A stretch of DNA of 64,000 nt, taken from NCBI RefSeq assembly GCF_017832975.1, contig NZ_JAFIBI010000001.1, positions 3,162,001-3,226,000 of the forward strand, in the 5' to 3' direction. Numbering within the stretch: the first letter of the stretch is position 1; each line of letters starts with the position of its first letter. The translations under genes and the position numbers were made by a program. The stretch is from Arthrobacter sp. PvP023 (GTDB lineage Bacteria; Actinomycetota; Actinomycetes; Actinomycetales; Micrococcaceae). The notes beneath the pieces were generated by a model. That model was not told the origin of the DNA. It did no database searches and saw only the letters and a program-made list of their open reading frames with translations. Positions 27,073-37,700 of the stretch are shown here, in pieces.

Positions 27073-27813
27073 TCAGCGCTGGTGCCCGCGGCTGAGGCGG
27101 TTACCGAAGACGCCGGTGCGGGGGCGCGGCGCGGGAACGGGGCTGTGCGGCACGGGCGCCGGCGAACCGGTGTTGACGGCCCGCAGCGCCCGGGCGAACA
27201 GCTTGGCGTCCTGGACAGCCTGCAGGCCGTCAGCTTCGGCGCTGATGCGCAACACAATGTCTTCCTGGGCGATGGTGCCGCTGTAGCCGTGGTCCGCCTC
27301 GCACTGCGGATCACCGCAGCTGGCCGGGCCCATGTCCAGCCGCTGGCCCCCGGACCAGGCGATGGAAAGGGTGAGTTCCCGGACGGGGTCGGAAGGCTTG
27401 TAGTTCTGCGGCTGGGCGTACATGTAGCTCAGCACCACGGAGCGGATCTGCGCCACGGGCACCGACTCGGTGGAGATTTGCGCGACGATCTGTTCCCCGG
27501 CCTCGTCCAGCTGCTGGTCGTCAACGTGGGCGATGACCAGCATGTCGTCCGTCAGCACCAGCACCGTGATGTGGCGGCGTACTTCTGCCCGGTCGAAGTG
27601 GGTCTCAAGGTGCACAAGGTGCGCCATGCAATCGCGGCCGTCCAGTGCGTCGTCAACAACATCGGCCACCAGCCGGGGGTAGAAGCCTGCCTGCTGGAGG
27701 GCACCTTCAAGGCTCTGGCCCTGGGCACCGTGGTCATGCGCGTTATGGCTGTGGGGGGCCGGGTGACCGGTTCGGGGTGCTTGCGGCTTAGACGTGGGAG
27801 GCTGGGGACTCAT
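27073..27813 (-). CDS. DUF5998 family protein
   Basis: This 246-aa soluble protein has a His/Pro-rich start and a core with FYPRLVADVVDDALDGRDCMAHLVHLETHFDRAEVRRHITVLVLTDDMLVIAHVDD and a cysteine pair in MGPASCGDPQCEADHG. This fits the actinobacterial DUF5998 family, whose role is unknown. It is the first gene of the DUF5998 - phosphodiesterase - tdk run. Confidence 0.78.
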   Translation of the reverse strand: MSPQPPTSKPQAPRTGHPAPHSHNAHDHGAQGQSLEGALQQAGFYPRLVADVVDDALDGRDCMAHLVHLETHFDRAEVRRHITVLVLTDDMLVIAHVDDQQLDEAGEQIVAQISTESVPVAQIRSVVLSYMYAQPQNYKPSDPVRELTLSIAWSGGQRLDMGPASCGDPQCEADHGYSGTIAQEDIVLRISAEADGLQAVQDAKLFARALRAVNTGSPAPVPHSPVPAPRPRTGVFGNRLSRGHQR

Positions 27814-27854
27814 TACCCCATTTTCACAGATCGGCTGGGCACTTGCTAACTGTG

Positions 27855-30575
27855 CTAGCTCCGCATCGCACGCCGGGCGCTGTCGGTCCGCTGGGCTGCG
27901 TTCGCGATCCGGACGTCGGCCGCCAGGATCGATGCGCCCCGCGGGCCGGCCAGGACAGGATTGAACTCAATCAGCGCTATTTCGGGATGGTTGTCCTTGA
28001 GCCGGGTCAACCGCGCCGCGATGTCCTCCAGTGCCGCCACATCCACGGCCGGCAGGCCCTGGTAGCCGAACAGTTTCCTGGCCGCGCGCGGCGCGCGGAT
28101 GAAGTCGTGGACATCGGCGCCGGACAGCGGCGGCACCCGGTGGGCCCAGTCCTCCAGGAGGTTCACGGCATCACCGGCCAGCCCGAAGGAAACCACCGGA
28201 CCCAGCAGCGGATCCTCAATCGCCCGGAACGTGCACGCCTGCCCCACCGGCGCCATCGTTTGGACCTCCATGGAGGGCGACCCGTACGGCGCCAGGGCGC
28301 GATGCATTTCAACGATGTTCCGCCGCAACGAATCGGCGTCCTGAATGTCCAGCCGCACGCCGCCCAGGTCCAGCCGGTGGCGCAGTGCGGGGTCCGTGGT
28401 TTTGAGCACCACGGGCCAGCCCAGCCGCTCCGCGGCCGCTACAGCCTGGTCCGGCGTCTCAAAGCCTTCAGAGGGAACAACATGGATGCCGTAATGGGCC
28501 AGCAGCGTTGACGCCTTGGCCGGGTCAAGCTGCACCAGCTGTTCGCCGGGGACGTCATGGAGCATGTCCTCCAGCTCAGTCCTGACATTCTCCGGGTCGC
28601 AGCCCTCCGGTTCAACGAACAGGCCCTGGTCGCGGTCCACCCACTCGGCGTACTTGACCACGGCTGCGAGCGCTGCGACGGCGGCGCCGGGGTTGGAGTA
28701 GCACGGCACTGATCCGCCTGCGGATTCGGCCTGCACCCGTTCGGTCTGCACCGGTTCGGCGCCCACCATGCCCTCGACGTAAACGGATGGGTCCAGGATC
28801 CCGGTGAAGGCGGCGACCACCGGTTTCCCGGCCGCCGCCGAGCATTCCGCCAAAACTCCGGCAATCTTTTCCACGGTCAGGCCGCGTGCCGGCAGCAGCG
28901 CCACCACCACGGCGTGGATGGACTCGGAAGCAAGTGTCCCGGCCAGGCTCTCGCGGAGGGCCGGCAACGCAAGGGACATGCCGGCGTCGAGATCCACGTC
29001 GGTGACGATCCGTTCAACGCCAAGCCCGTTGGCGGCGGCACTGTCCGCCACCACTTTGCCGAGCGCCCGGGAGTTGCTGAAAACGGCGATGTCCGCCCCG
29101 GCGGGCAGCGGCTGGCCGGCGACGATCTGTGCCACGTCCATGAGCTGCTCGATTGTCTCCACCCGGATCACACCGGACTGGCGCATCATCGCGTCCAGTG
29201 CGCCTGCGGGCGCCTGCGTGGTCCGCACCGCATGCCCGGGCGGCAGCTGGAGGCCCATGGCGTCCGATTTCGCGACAATGACGGGTTTGGTGCGGGCAAG
29301 GCGCCGGGCGAGACGCGAAAACTTGCGCGGATTGCCGATGGATTCGAGGTAGAGCCCCACCGCGGCGGTGTCGGCGTCGTCCTCCCAGAACTGCATCATG
29401 TCGTTGCCGGAGACGTCCGCCCGGTTACCGGCCGAAAGGAAGGTGGAGAGGCCCAGCCGGCGCCGGCTGGAGGCCGCGTACAACGCCACTCCGATGGCGG
29501 CGGACTGGCTGAACAGGCCAAGGCCGCCCCGGCGCGGCAGGCTCGGCGCCATTGACGCGTTCAGGGACACGGCCGGGTTGGTGTTGACGATACCCAGGGA
29601 CGCCGGACCGATCACGCGCATTCCGTTGGACCTGGCCTGGCGGACCAGCTCGCGTTGCCGCGCCAGCCCGCGTTCGCCGTCGTCGGCGTAACCGGCTGTC
29701 GCCACCACAACGCCCTTGACTCCGGCGGCCGCGCAGTCCGCCACGACTTTGGGGACTTCCTCATACGGGACGGCGATGATGGCCAGCCCGACAGGGTCCG
29801 GCACCTCCGAGAGCCTCGCGAAGGACAGCATGCCCGCAAGTTCCAGCGCCTCGGGGTTGATGGCATACACGGGCCCGGTGAAGCCGCCTTCGATGATGTG
29901 TTCGAGCAGCTGGTAGCCGATGGTGCCCCATTTGCGGCTGGCTCCGATAACGGCGACCGACGACGGCGCCAGGAGCTCCTGGATGCTTCGCGCCTCCGCG
30001 CGGTGCTCACGTGCCTCCATCACGGCCCGGGACTTTTCGGTGGGGTCGATGTTGAACTCAAGGCTCACGACGCCGTCGTCGAAATGCCTTTTGACGTCGT
30101 AGCCGGCGTCGGAGAAGACCATCAGCATTTTGCGGTTTTCCGGCAGCACTTCGGCGCTGAATTTACGGATGCCGTTTTCGCGGGCGGCGGCGGCCAGGTG
30201 CTCCAGCAGGATAGAGCCGATGCCCCGGCCCTGGTGGGCGTCGGCTATATTGAAGGCAACCTCGGCTTCTTCGGGATCGGCCAGCCGGTCGTAGCGGCCG
30301 ATGCCCAGGATTTCGCCGCCAATGGTGATCACCAGCGCCACCCGGTCCTTGTAGTCCACCTCCGTGAAGCGCTTCAGCTCCTTGCTGGAGAGCCGCGCCT
30401 TGAAGGCGAAGAACCGCATGTAGATGGACTTCTGCGACTGGCCGGTATGGAAAGCCTGCACGGCGTCGGCATCTGAGGGGTGGATCGGGCGCAGATGAGC
30501 CGTCCCGCCGTCCCGCAGAACGACATCGGCTTCCCAATATTCCGGATATACGCCGTCCCCGGGCTGATCCACCAT
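27855..30575 (-). CDS. Pat-type protein: N-terminal GNAT acetyltransferase fused to acyl-CoA synthetase (NDP-forming) domains
   Basis: This 906-aa protein has a GNAT domain at residues 1-180 (VAFNIADAHQGRGIGSILLEHLA is the acetyl-CoA loop), a CoA-binding Rossmann domain from about 203 (VAVIGASRKWGTIGYQ), two ligase-CoA-like domains, and an ATP-grasp domain from about 680. This is the architecture of bacterial protein lysine acetyltransferases of the Pat/PatZ group, which modify enzymes such as acetyl-CoA synthetase. Here the GNAT is N-terminal, as in many actinobacteria; in Salmonella Pat it is C-terminal. Whether the ligase half is catalytic cannot be told. It has a leaderless-type promoter. 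Confidence 0.9.
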   Translation of the reverse strand: MVDQPGDGVYPEYWEADVVLRDGGTAHLRPIHPSDADAVQAFHTGQSQKSIYMRFFAFKARLSSKELKRFTEVDYKDRVALVITIGGEILGIGRYDRLADPEEAEVAFNIADAHQGRGIGSILLEHLAAAARENGIRKFSAEVLPENRKMLMVFSDAGYDVKRHFDDGVVSLEFNIDPTEKSRAVMEAREHRAEARSIQELLAPSSVAVIGASRKWGTIGYQLLEHIIEGGFTGPVYAINPEALELAGMLSFARLSEVPDPVGLAIIAVPYEEVPKVVADCAAAGVKGVVVATAGYADDGERGLARQRELVRQARSNGMRVIGPASLGIVNTNPAVSLNASMAPSLPRRGGLGLFSQSAAIGVALYAASSRRRLGLSTFLSAGNRADVSGNDMMQFWEDDADTAAVGLYLESIGNPRKFSRLARRLARTKPVIVAKSDAMGLQLPPGHAVRTTQAPAGALDAMMRQSGVIRVETIEQLMDVAQIVAGQPLPAGADIAVFSNSRALGKVVADSAAANGLGVERIVTDVDLDAGMSLALPALRESLAGTLASESIHAVVVALLPARGLTVEKIAGVLAECSAAAGKPVVAAFTGILDPSVYVEGMVGAEPVQTERVQAESAGGSVPCYSNPGAAVAALAAVVKYAEWVDRDQGLFVEPEGCDPENVRTELEDMLHDVPGEQLVQLDPAKASTLLAHYGIHVVPSEGFETPDQAVAAAERLGWPVVLKTTDPALRHRLDLGGVRLDIQDADSLRRNIVEMHRALAPYGSPSMEVQTMAPVGQACTFRAIEDPLLGPVVSFGLAGDAVNLLEDWAHRVPPLSGADVHDFIRAPRAARKLFGYQGLPAVDVAALEDIAARLTRLKDNHPEIALIEFNPVLAGPRGASILAADVRIANAAQRTDSARRAMRS

Positions 30576-30579
30576 AGGC

Positions 30580-30592
30580 TTAGCCTAGCTAA
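30580..30592. promoter_or_regulatory. Palindrome in the pat/parC divergent promoter, with the leaderless pat -10 inside
   Basis: TTAGC-CTA-GCTAA is a perfect inverted repeat. On the minus strand TAGGCT (30582-30587) is followed by 6 nt and the pat ATG, so the palindrome overlaps the pat -10. TAAAAT at 30590-30595 may be the -10 of parC. Confidence 0.45.
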
Positions 30593-30628
30593 AATTCGCC
30601 AGTAAACCGTTAAGGATCCACCAGCCTC

Positions 30629-33127
30629 ATGGCCCGCCGCCAAAGTTCCGCCCCGGCAGGGGACGCCGTCCAGGACTACACCGAGAACATCGTTGACATC
30701 GACGTCACGTCGGAAATGGAAGGCTCGTTCCTCGAGTACGCCTATTCGGTCATCTATTCGCGGGCCCTCCCGGACGCCCGTGACGGCCTGAAGCCGGTGC
30801 AGCGGCGCATTCTCTACATGATGAGCGAGATGGGCCTGCGTCCGGACCGGGGCCATGTGAAAAGCGCCCGCGTGGTGGGCGAAGTGATGGGCAAGCTGCA
30901 CCCCCACGGTGATACGGCGATCTACGACGCCATGGTCCGCATGGCGCAGGACTTTTCACTGCGGCTGCCGTTGATCGACGGCCACGGCAACTTCGGCTCG
31001 CTCGACGACGGCCCGGCGGCCCCGCGGTATACCGAGGCCCGCCTCGCGGCGGCTGCGCTCAGCCTCACCGACCACCTCGACGAAGATGTGGTCGACTTCG
31101 TCCCCAACTACGACAACCAGCTGACCCAGCCGGATGTCCTCCCGGCGGCGTTCCCCAACCTGCTGGTCAACGGCGCCACCGGGATCGCCGTCGGCATGGC
31201 CACCAACATGGCACCGCACAACCTCGAGGAGGTCATCTCCGCCGCCAGGCACCTGATCGCGAACCCGGAGGCCACGCTCGAGGACCTCATGCGGTTCGTC
31301 CCCGGCCCGGACCTGCCCACCGGCGGACGGATCGTGGGACTGGACGGCATCCGCGACGCGTACGCCACGGGCCGCGGCTCGTTCAAGACCCGCGCCAAAG
31401 TGGAGGTGGAACAGCTGTCGGCCCGCCGCACCGGGCTGGTGGTCACGGAACTCCCCTACATGGTGGGTCCGGAGAAGGTGATCGAGAAGATCAAGGACGC
31501 CGTCAACGGCAAGAAACTGACCGGTATCAGCGACATCGTGGACCTCACCGACCGCAAGCACGGCCTGCGGCTGGTCATCGAGCTGAAGAACGGCTTCAAC
31601 CCGAACGCCGTGCTCCAGCAGCTCTACCGGTACTCGCCCATGGAAGATTCCTTCGGCATCAACAACGTGACGCTGGTGGACGGCCAGCCACAGACGCTGG
31701 GTCTGGTGCAGCTCCTCTCCGTCTACGTTGACCACCGCATCAACGTTGTACGGCGCCGCACGGCCTTCCGGCTGGAGAAGAAAAAGGACCGCCTGCACCT
31801 GGTGGAGGGCCTCCTGATCGCGATTGTGGACATCGACGAGGTCATCCAGATCATCCGGTCCTCCGACGAGGTTGCAGCCGCCCGGGAACGCCTCATGTCC
31901 ATCTACGATCTCACCGAAATCCAGGCCAACTACATCCTGGAACTCCGGCTCCGGCAGCTGACCAAGTACTCCCGGATCGAGCTCGAAAAAGAGCAGGACC
32001 AGCTGAAGCGTGAAATCGCGGAGCTGGAAGCCATCCTGGGTTCGGACCAGCGCCTGCGCGAACTGGTGTCCGATGAGTTGGGCGAAATCGCCGAGAAGTA
32101 CGGCACGCCCCGCCGGACGGTCCTGCTCGAGTCCGAAGCGGTCTCCCCCACCGTCGCCGCGCTGGCCGCTGCACCCGGCGGCAAGGGCAAGGCGGCCCCC
32201 CTCGCACTGGAAATCGCCGATGACCCCTGCTGGGCCATCCTGACCGCCAGCGGACAGATCGCCCGGACCTCCAACCAGGAGCCGCTTACCGAGTCCGGAC
32301 CGCGGTCAAAGCACGACGTCTTCCGGTCCGTGGTGAAAACCTCCGCACGCGGCGAGATTGCCGCCGTCACGTCACTGGGCCGGATGCTGCGCCTCCAGGT
32401 CATGGACATGCCCGTACTCCCGCCGATGTCGGGGCTTCCCAACCTGGCCGGCGGCGTCCCGGCCAAGGACTTCATCACACTGCTGAAGGGTGAAACGCTG
32501 GTTGCGTTCGCTCCGCTGGACACGGTGCTGGCGATCGGTACGGCGCAGGGCATCGTCAAACGCGTGCAGCCCGACTATCCCCTCAACCGCGAGGACTGGG
32601 AAGTCATTGCCCTCAAGGACAAGGACACGGTGGTGGGTGTGGAACCCGCCGGGGCGGACGACGTCGACCTCGTGTTCCTGACCAGGCAGGCCCAGCTGCT
32701 GCGCTTCAGCGCGGCAAATGTCCGGCCGCAGGGCCGCACCGCGGGCGGCATGGCGGGGATCAAGCTGGCCGCCGGGGACCAGGTGCTGTTCTTCGGCACT
32801 GTCGCCCCCGGTGACGAGGCCGCCGTCGTGGTGACGGTGTCCGGGACCGAAGGCGCCCTGCCGGGCACGGCTCCGGGCGCCGGAAAGGTGACGGCGTTCG
32901 CGGAGTACCCGGCCAAGGGCCGGGCCACTGCGGGAGTGCGGGCGCACCGGTTCCTGAAGGGCGAAGACACCCTCCTCATCGGCTGGGCGGGACACGGTCC
33001 GGCCAAGGCGTCTTCGCTGGCTGGAGTGGCGCGGTCGCTTCCGCAGGAACATGGCCGCAGGGACGGCTCCGGCATCCCGCTGTCGCAGGCAGTGGACGCC
33101 ATTGGGCCCAGCATGACGTGGCCCTAG
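30629..33127 (+). CDS. parC: DNA topoisomerase IV subunit A
   Basis: This 832-aa type IIA topoisomerase breakage-reunion subunit decatenates daughter chromosomes with ParE. The quinolone-determining region is visible ([26 protein letters not shown]), the catalytic Tyr lies in APRYTE near residue 134, and the C-terminal beta-pinwheel domain follows. The ATG is preceded by AAGGAT. The partner parE lies at 42670. DNA gyrase would be encoded elsewhere near the origin. The stop codon TAG also forms the start of the -10 of the next gene. Confidence 0.92.
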   Translation: MARRQSSAPAGDAVQDYTENIVDIDVTSEMEGSFLEYAYSVIYSRALPDARDGLKPVQRRILYMMSEMGLRPDRGHVKSARVVGEVMGKLHPHGDTAIYDAMVRMAQDFSLRLPLIDGHGNFGSLDDGPAAPRYTEARLAAAALSLTDHLDEDVVDFVPNYDNQLTQPDVLPAAFPNLLVNGATGIAVGMATNMAPHNLEEVISAARHLIANPEATLEDLMRFVPGPDLPTGGRIVGLDGIRDAYATGRGSFKTRAKVEVEQLSARRTGLVVTELPYMVGPEKVIEKIKDAVNGKKLTGISDIVDLTDRKHGLRLVIELKNGFNPNAVLQQLYRYSPMEDSFGINNVTLVDGQPQTLGLVQLLSVYVDHRINVVRRRTAFRLEKKKDRLHLVEGLLIAIVDIDEVIQIIRSSDEVAAARERLMSIYDLTEIQANYILELRLRQLTKYSRIELEKEQDQLKREIAELEAILGSDQRLRELVSDELGEIAEKYGTPRRTVLLESEAVSPTVAALAAAPGGKGKAAPLALEIADDPCWAILTASGQIARTSNQEPLTESGPRSKHDVFRSVVKTSARGEIAAVTSLGRMLRLQVMDMPVLPPMSGLPNLAGGVPAKDFITLLKGETLVAFAPLDTVLAIGTAQGIVKRVQPDYPLNREDWEVIALKDKDTVVGVEPAGADDVDLVFLTRQAQLLRFSAANVRPQGRTAGGMAGIKLAAGDQVLFFGTVAPGDEAAVVVTVSGTEGALPGTAPGAGKVTAFAEYPAKGRATAGVRAHRFLKGEDTLLIGWAGHGPAKASSLAGVARSLPQEHGRRDGSGIPLSQAVDAIGPSMTWP

Positions 33128-33130
33128 ACT
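33125..33130 (+). promoter_or_regulatory. Leaderless -10 element of dinB built on the parC stop codon
   Basis: TAGACT begins with the parC stop TAG and is followed by exactly 6 nt and the dinB ATG. Confidence 0.5.
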
Positions 33131-33136
33131 ACTGGC

Positions 33137-33655
33137 ATGCCTATCATCCCTGACGAAAAGGACTGGACCTGGGTGCTGACCCGGGTCTGCCCGGAATGTG
33201 GTTTCGACGCCTCAACGGTCACGCCGGCCACGGTTCCCGGGAGCGTCTCCAACATGCTTCCCCGCTGGCGGGCCGCATTGCGCCGGCCGGACGTGGCTGA
33301 ACGCCCGGATGACGCCACGTGGTCGGTGCTGGAGTACGCATCGCACGTCCGGGATGTTTTCAGCCTTTTCGACCACCGGCTCAACCTGATGCTCACCGAA
33401 GAGAACGCCCGGTTCGAGAACTGGGACCAGGACAAGACTGCGGTGGAGCAGGACTACGCAAACGCGGACCCCGCCGTCGTCAGTGCCGAGCTGACCGCCG
33501 AGGGAGAACAGATCGCGGAGTCATTCGCCGGCGTGCATGAGGACGAATGGGGCCGGAAAGGCTTCCGGAGCAACGGCTCGGAGTTCACGGTGATGACCCT
33601 CGCGCAGTACTTCCTGCACGACGTCGTCCATCACCTGCACGACGTCGACGCCTGA
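33137..33655 (+). CDS. DinB/MDMPI-type four-helix metal-binding protein
   Basis: This 172-aa DinB-like protein has the histidines expected for the metal site: YASHVRDVFSLFDHRL, and YFLHDVVHHLHDV at the C-terminus. An N-terminal CPECGFD adds a possible zinc knuckle. DinB-family enzymes in actinobacteria often use mycothiol or other thiols, but the substrate here is unknown. No Shine-Dalgarno sequence is present; the -10 TAGACT lies 6 nt before the ATG. Confidence 0.82.
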   Translation: MPIIPDEKDWTWVLTRVCPECGFDASTVTPATVPGSVSNMLPRWRAALRRPDVAERPDDATWSVLEYASHVRDVFSLFDHRLNLMLTEENARFENWDQDKTAVEQDYANADPAVVSAELTAEGEQIAESFAGVHEDEWGRKGFRSNGSEFTVMTLAQYFLHDVVHHLHDVDA

Positions 33656-33673
33656 GCTCCGCAGCCGGCCGCG

Positions 33674-34708
33674 TCAGCCGGGCACGGGAAATTCCTTGTC
33701 CCAGGCCAGGCTCCGGTTGACCGCGGCGTAGCCCATCTTTTCGTAGAGGGCGAGCGCGCCGGTGGGGTTCTCGGAATCGACGTCCAGGGATGCGCGGTCC
33801 ATCCCGGCCGCCGCAAATCGCCGCATCGCGTCAGCGAGCAGGGCCTGGGCGATGCCCCGTCCGCGGTACTCGCGGCGGACGCCCAGCAGATCCGTGTAGC
33901 CCTCGCTGTAGCCCCGGGATGCCGCGCTGTCCGGGTCATGGCTGGCCAGCTGGTAGCCCGCGACGATCCCGGACGCGCGGTCCAGCACCACTGCGCTCAG
34001 GTCCCGCCTCGCCTGCGGATCATTCACCGTGAAACCCCAGGACTCCTCGTCCCGCGGCTCGCTGCCCCAATGGTCACGGAAGGCCGCATTGTGGGCCAGC
34101 CGGACGCCTTCGCTGAACTCCGGGCGCATGGTCACGAGATCCAGCCCGTCATCGAGCCGCACCACGGGAAGTGGAACACCGTCCAGGTGCCGGTGCATCT
34201 CGTTGAAGTAGCGCACCACCCGGAATCCCGCTTTGCGGAACAATTGCTGCTGGTGCTCATGCTGCTGCTCCATGTGGATCCGCAGCCGCGGGACCGGGAC
34301 ACTGCCCCCGGCCCGGCTATCCTCCGCGAAGCGCTGGACGGTCCGTTCACTGAGCCATCCCAGCAAAGCCGTCCCGATCCCCCGGCGCTGCCAGCCGGGG
34401 TCGACGCAGCCGAAGCCGTAGGCTTTGTCACCCTCCTTGTTCTTCGTAATCCGGGCATAGGCGCGGGGAACCGATCCGCCCTCCAGCACCAGCAGGGTGT
34501 TGGCGGCGGGATGGTTCTTCTTCGATTGCAGGATCTGCTCGAGGTCCGCGGCCCGCTCGAACCACACCGGCTTTTCCGCTTCCGCCGTCCGGGCGATCAG
34601 GGCAGCCCACGCGTCAAGGTCTTCCTCCGCCGCGGCACGCCATTCCAAACCCGCGCCGGCCAGGGTCTTCCGCCAGGATCCGGGCACCGGCGCATCGTCG
34701 TTCAGCAT
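33674..34708 (-). CDS. Tandem GNAT-family N-acetyltransferase
   Basis: This 344-aa protein has two GNAT domains. The first contains YGFGCVDPGWQRRGIGTALLGWL (acetyl-CoA pyrophosphate loop) and the second GVRREYRGRGIAQALLADAM followed by LDVDSENPTGALALYEKMGY. The layout is like mycothiol synthase (MshD), but identity with MshD is not established. It follows cydDC by 9 nt and has its own leaderless-type promoter. Confidence 0.87.
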   Translation of the reverse strand: MLNDDAPVPGSWRKTLAGAGLEWRAAAEEDLDAWAALIARTAEAEKPVWFERAADLEQILQSKKNHPAANTLLVLEGGSVPRAYARITKNKEGDKAYGFGCVDPGWQRRGIGTALLGWLSERTVQRFAEDSRAGGSVPVPRLRIHMEQQHEHQQQLFRKAGFRVVRYFNEMHRHLDGVPLPVVRLDDGLDLVTMRPEFSEGVRLAHNAAFRDHWGSEPRDEESWGFTVNDPQARRDLSAVVLDRASGIVAGYQLASHDPDSAASRGYSEGYTDLLGVRREYRGRGIAQALLADAMRRFAAAGMDRASLDVDSENPTGALALYEKMGYAAVNRSLAWDKEFPVPG

Positions 34709-34714
34709 GGCAAC

Positions 34715-34720
34715 AGGCTA
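34715..34720 (-). promoter_or_regulatory. Leaderless -10 element of the GNAT gene built on the cydDC stop codon
   Basis: On the minus strand TAGCCT starts with the cydDC stop TAG and is followed by 6 nt and the GNAT ATG. Confidence 0.5.
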
Positions 34721-37700
34721 GCTGCCGGTCCCGGCCCGCGCCAGAACAGGCCCGGCATCCGCTCCCGCGTCAAGGTCCAGCCTGCGGTCTGCCGGGTCGA
34801 TGTCGTCAGGATTGTGGGTGACCAATACCACTGTCCGCCCGGTGAGCCCCTTGCGCAGGTCAGCCAGCATTTCCCTGCCCGCCTCGGCGTCGAGGTGCGC
34901 GGTGGGTTCGTCCAGCAGGATCACATCGGCCCCGGTCATGAGCGTCCTGGCAACGGCAAGCCGCTGACGCTCCCCGCCGCTCAGGAACGCGCCGCCGGGC
35001 CCGATCCGCGTGTCGGCGCCGTCTTCCAGCCGGTGCAGCAGGGGCTCAAGCCCCACGGCGGCCAGGGCGGCAGCCATGTCCTGTCCGGCATCGCCGGCCG
35101 CGCCCTCCGGCCGGCCCAGCATGAGGTTGCCGCGGATGGTGGAATCGAAGAGGTGGGCTTCCTGCGGGCACCAGGCCGCGCGCCCGGTGACGGCTATCCG
35201 GCCAGAGTGCGGCGGCAGGAACCCCAGCATCACGGCGAGCAGGGTTGACTTTCCGGAGCCGGAGGCGCCTGTGACGGCCAACCAGCGGCCGGGTTCCGCC
35301 GTTGCGGAGACGCCGGTGAAGACCTCCGGCCCGCCTGGCCACGCTGCGGACAGTTCCTGAAGCTCGACGCCGGGCAGCGCGCCGGGGCGTTGTGAGACAG
35401 GCTCCAGTCCGCCGGTCCCGGCATTCGGCCCGGATGTCTCCGTGGCCTGGGACCCAGGTGCCCCCGAGTCCGCAGCATCGCGGGTGTCCAGCACGCCCGC
35501 TTCGCTGATCCGGTCCAGGACCTGGCGGAGCGCCGGGTACTGGCGGACCGCCGTCGTGATGGCGGCGTACGGATCCACCAGGGCCAGCTGCAGCAGGACC
35601 ACGACGGCGGCGGTGGCCGGGGCCACGGACCCGTCCATCACCCCGGGGCCGGCCAGAACAGCACAGCCCAGGGCCGCGGAGCCGCAGGCCAGGACAGTGA
35701 GCGCCTGGCCCAGCCCTTCCGCCCACGCGGACCGCTGCGAGGCGGCTGTTGCCTCCTTGTCGGCGTCGCCGATGGCGGACAGCACCGGGCCAGCAACCCC
35801 GTTGGCGTGCAGTTCGGCCCGCGCATCCAACGCTGCGGCAACGTCACGCAGAACCCCGGAACGAAGCCGCTGCTCGGCCTGCGCGGACATCCTGTCGGCC
35901 AGGAGGGCCGCCGCCGGGGCGGCCGCCAGGGACACCACGGCAGCGGCGATGGCTGCCGGCAGCGCCGCCGGTAGCAGCAGGGCGGTGGCCGCCACTGCCG
36001 AGGCGCCCACGGCCACTGCGGTCACGGGCGGCAGGACCACCCGGGGAAGCAGGTCCCGGACGGTGTCGACGTCGTCGATTACCGCGCCCAGCACGTTGCC
36101 GCCCTGCAACAGCCGGCGCAGGGACAGCGCCCGGCGGCTCAGCGAATCCCACAGCCGGCCGCGGAGCCTGGTGAGCGAGGCGAAGACAGCGTCGTGCAGG
36201 AGGAGCCGCTCGGTGTAGCGCAGGACCGCCCTGCCGATGCCGAAGAACCGCACGCCCACGATGGCGGTGAGGAGGTACAGAATGGGCGGCTGCTCGCTTG
36301 CCCGGATGATGAGCCAGCCGGACAGTCCCGCCAGGGCCACGGCAAAGAGGGCTGCCAGGACTCCCAAGATGCCGGCTGAGCCGAATCTGAGGGACTCCGG
36401 CTGGAGGAGCCTGAAGATCCGGGCGGGAGTGTTGCCACCGGCCCGTGCCTGGGCAGCCTTACCGTGATCCGCGGCCGCTCCGGCGGGCGTGCCGGCGGCG
36501 GGGGTGACGATGGGGGTGCTGCGTTCGGTGGTTTGTTCCGCGGCTTCCGCCGCCCGCGCGGTCACTGCCGCCGGGGCCGTTGTCGTTGCCGCTGGGACCC
36601 TCCGGAACCCGGCAGCGGCGGCGGGGTCCATAGCCGGCCGGGCCGGGGCGGGGCCTGCGGCGACGGGCACTACATGGTCCGCAAGTTCCCGGGTGAGACG
36701 GTCGTGCGCCACCAGCAGGACGGTGGCCCGGCCGCGCAGTTTAAGGATGGCTTCGTTGACCACGTTGGCGGATTCACGGTCCAGGTGCGCGGTGGGTTCG
36801 TCCAGCAGCAGCAGCGTCGCGCCGGCCTCAATCCGGGCCAGGCCACGCGCCAGGGCAACCCTGCGCAGCTCCCCCGGGCTAAGCTCGGCGGGGTGTTTCC
36901 CGGCAAGATGGCCGGCTCCGGCTGCCTCAAGGCAGCGCCGGGCAGCGGCGGCAGTGCTGCTGCCGGCAGGGCCTGTGGCGGCACCATCCCCCACATACAG
37001 CTGCACCTCGGCCAGCACGCTTTTCTCCACCATGACCGGATGCTGCGGCACCCAGGCCACCCTCGATGGCACAAACCCCGCGATGCGTCCGCCCACCGAG
37101 GCACCGCCGCCGGTGCCTACGGTTCCGGCAAGGACGCCCAGGATGGTGCTCTTGCCCGCTCCGCTGGCGCCGTCGAGGGCGGTGATCTGGCCTGCGGGCG
37201 CGTCAAAGCTGAGCGGTCCGACGGCGGGTTCCAACCGTCCGCCGTACGCCACCACCAGATTCCTGACGGTGACCGCCGGAAGATCCGCGCCGCCGTCGGA
37301 CGCCTTTTTCACGGGGAGCAGGCCGCCTTCGGCCCCCGTGCCGTCCTGCGGCTGCAGGGGCCGGGCTTCGGGTGCGTCCATGACCGCAGTGACCTCGGCC
37401 AAGGCAACCCGGCCGTCGTCACTGGCGTGGTGGGCGGTGCCCAGTTCCCGCAGCGGCAGGTAGCAGTCCGGCGCCAGGATCAGGGCGAGCAGCCCGGCCT
37501 CAAGCGCCATGTCCCCGTGCACCAGGCGGACGCCGATGAAGACAGCCACAACGGCAACTGAGATCGTGGCGATGAGTTCCAAGGCGAGGGCGGACAGGAA
37601 GGCTGTCCGGAGGGTTTCCATGGTGCGGGACCGGTACTGCTCGGAAATGTCCTCCAGTGCCTTGCGCTGGGCGGTGGCCCGGCCCAGGCCCACGAGCACG

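Noticed and set aside
30374..30907. Minus-strand frame spanning the pat/parC promoter and the start of parC
   Set aside because: It overlaps two well-supported genes and has no family features.
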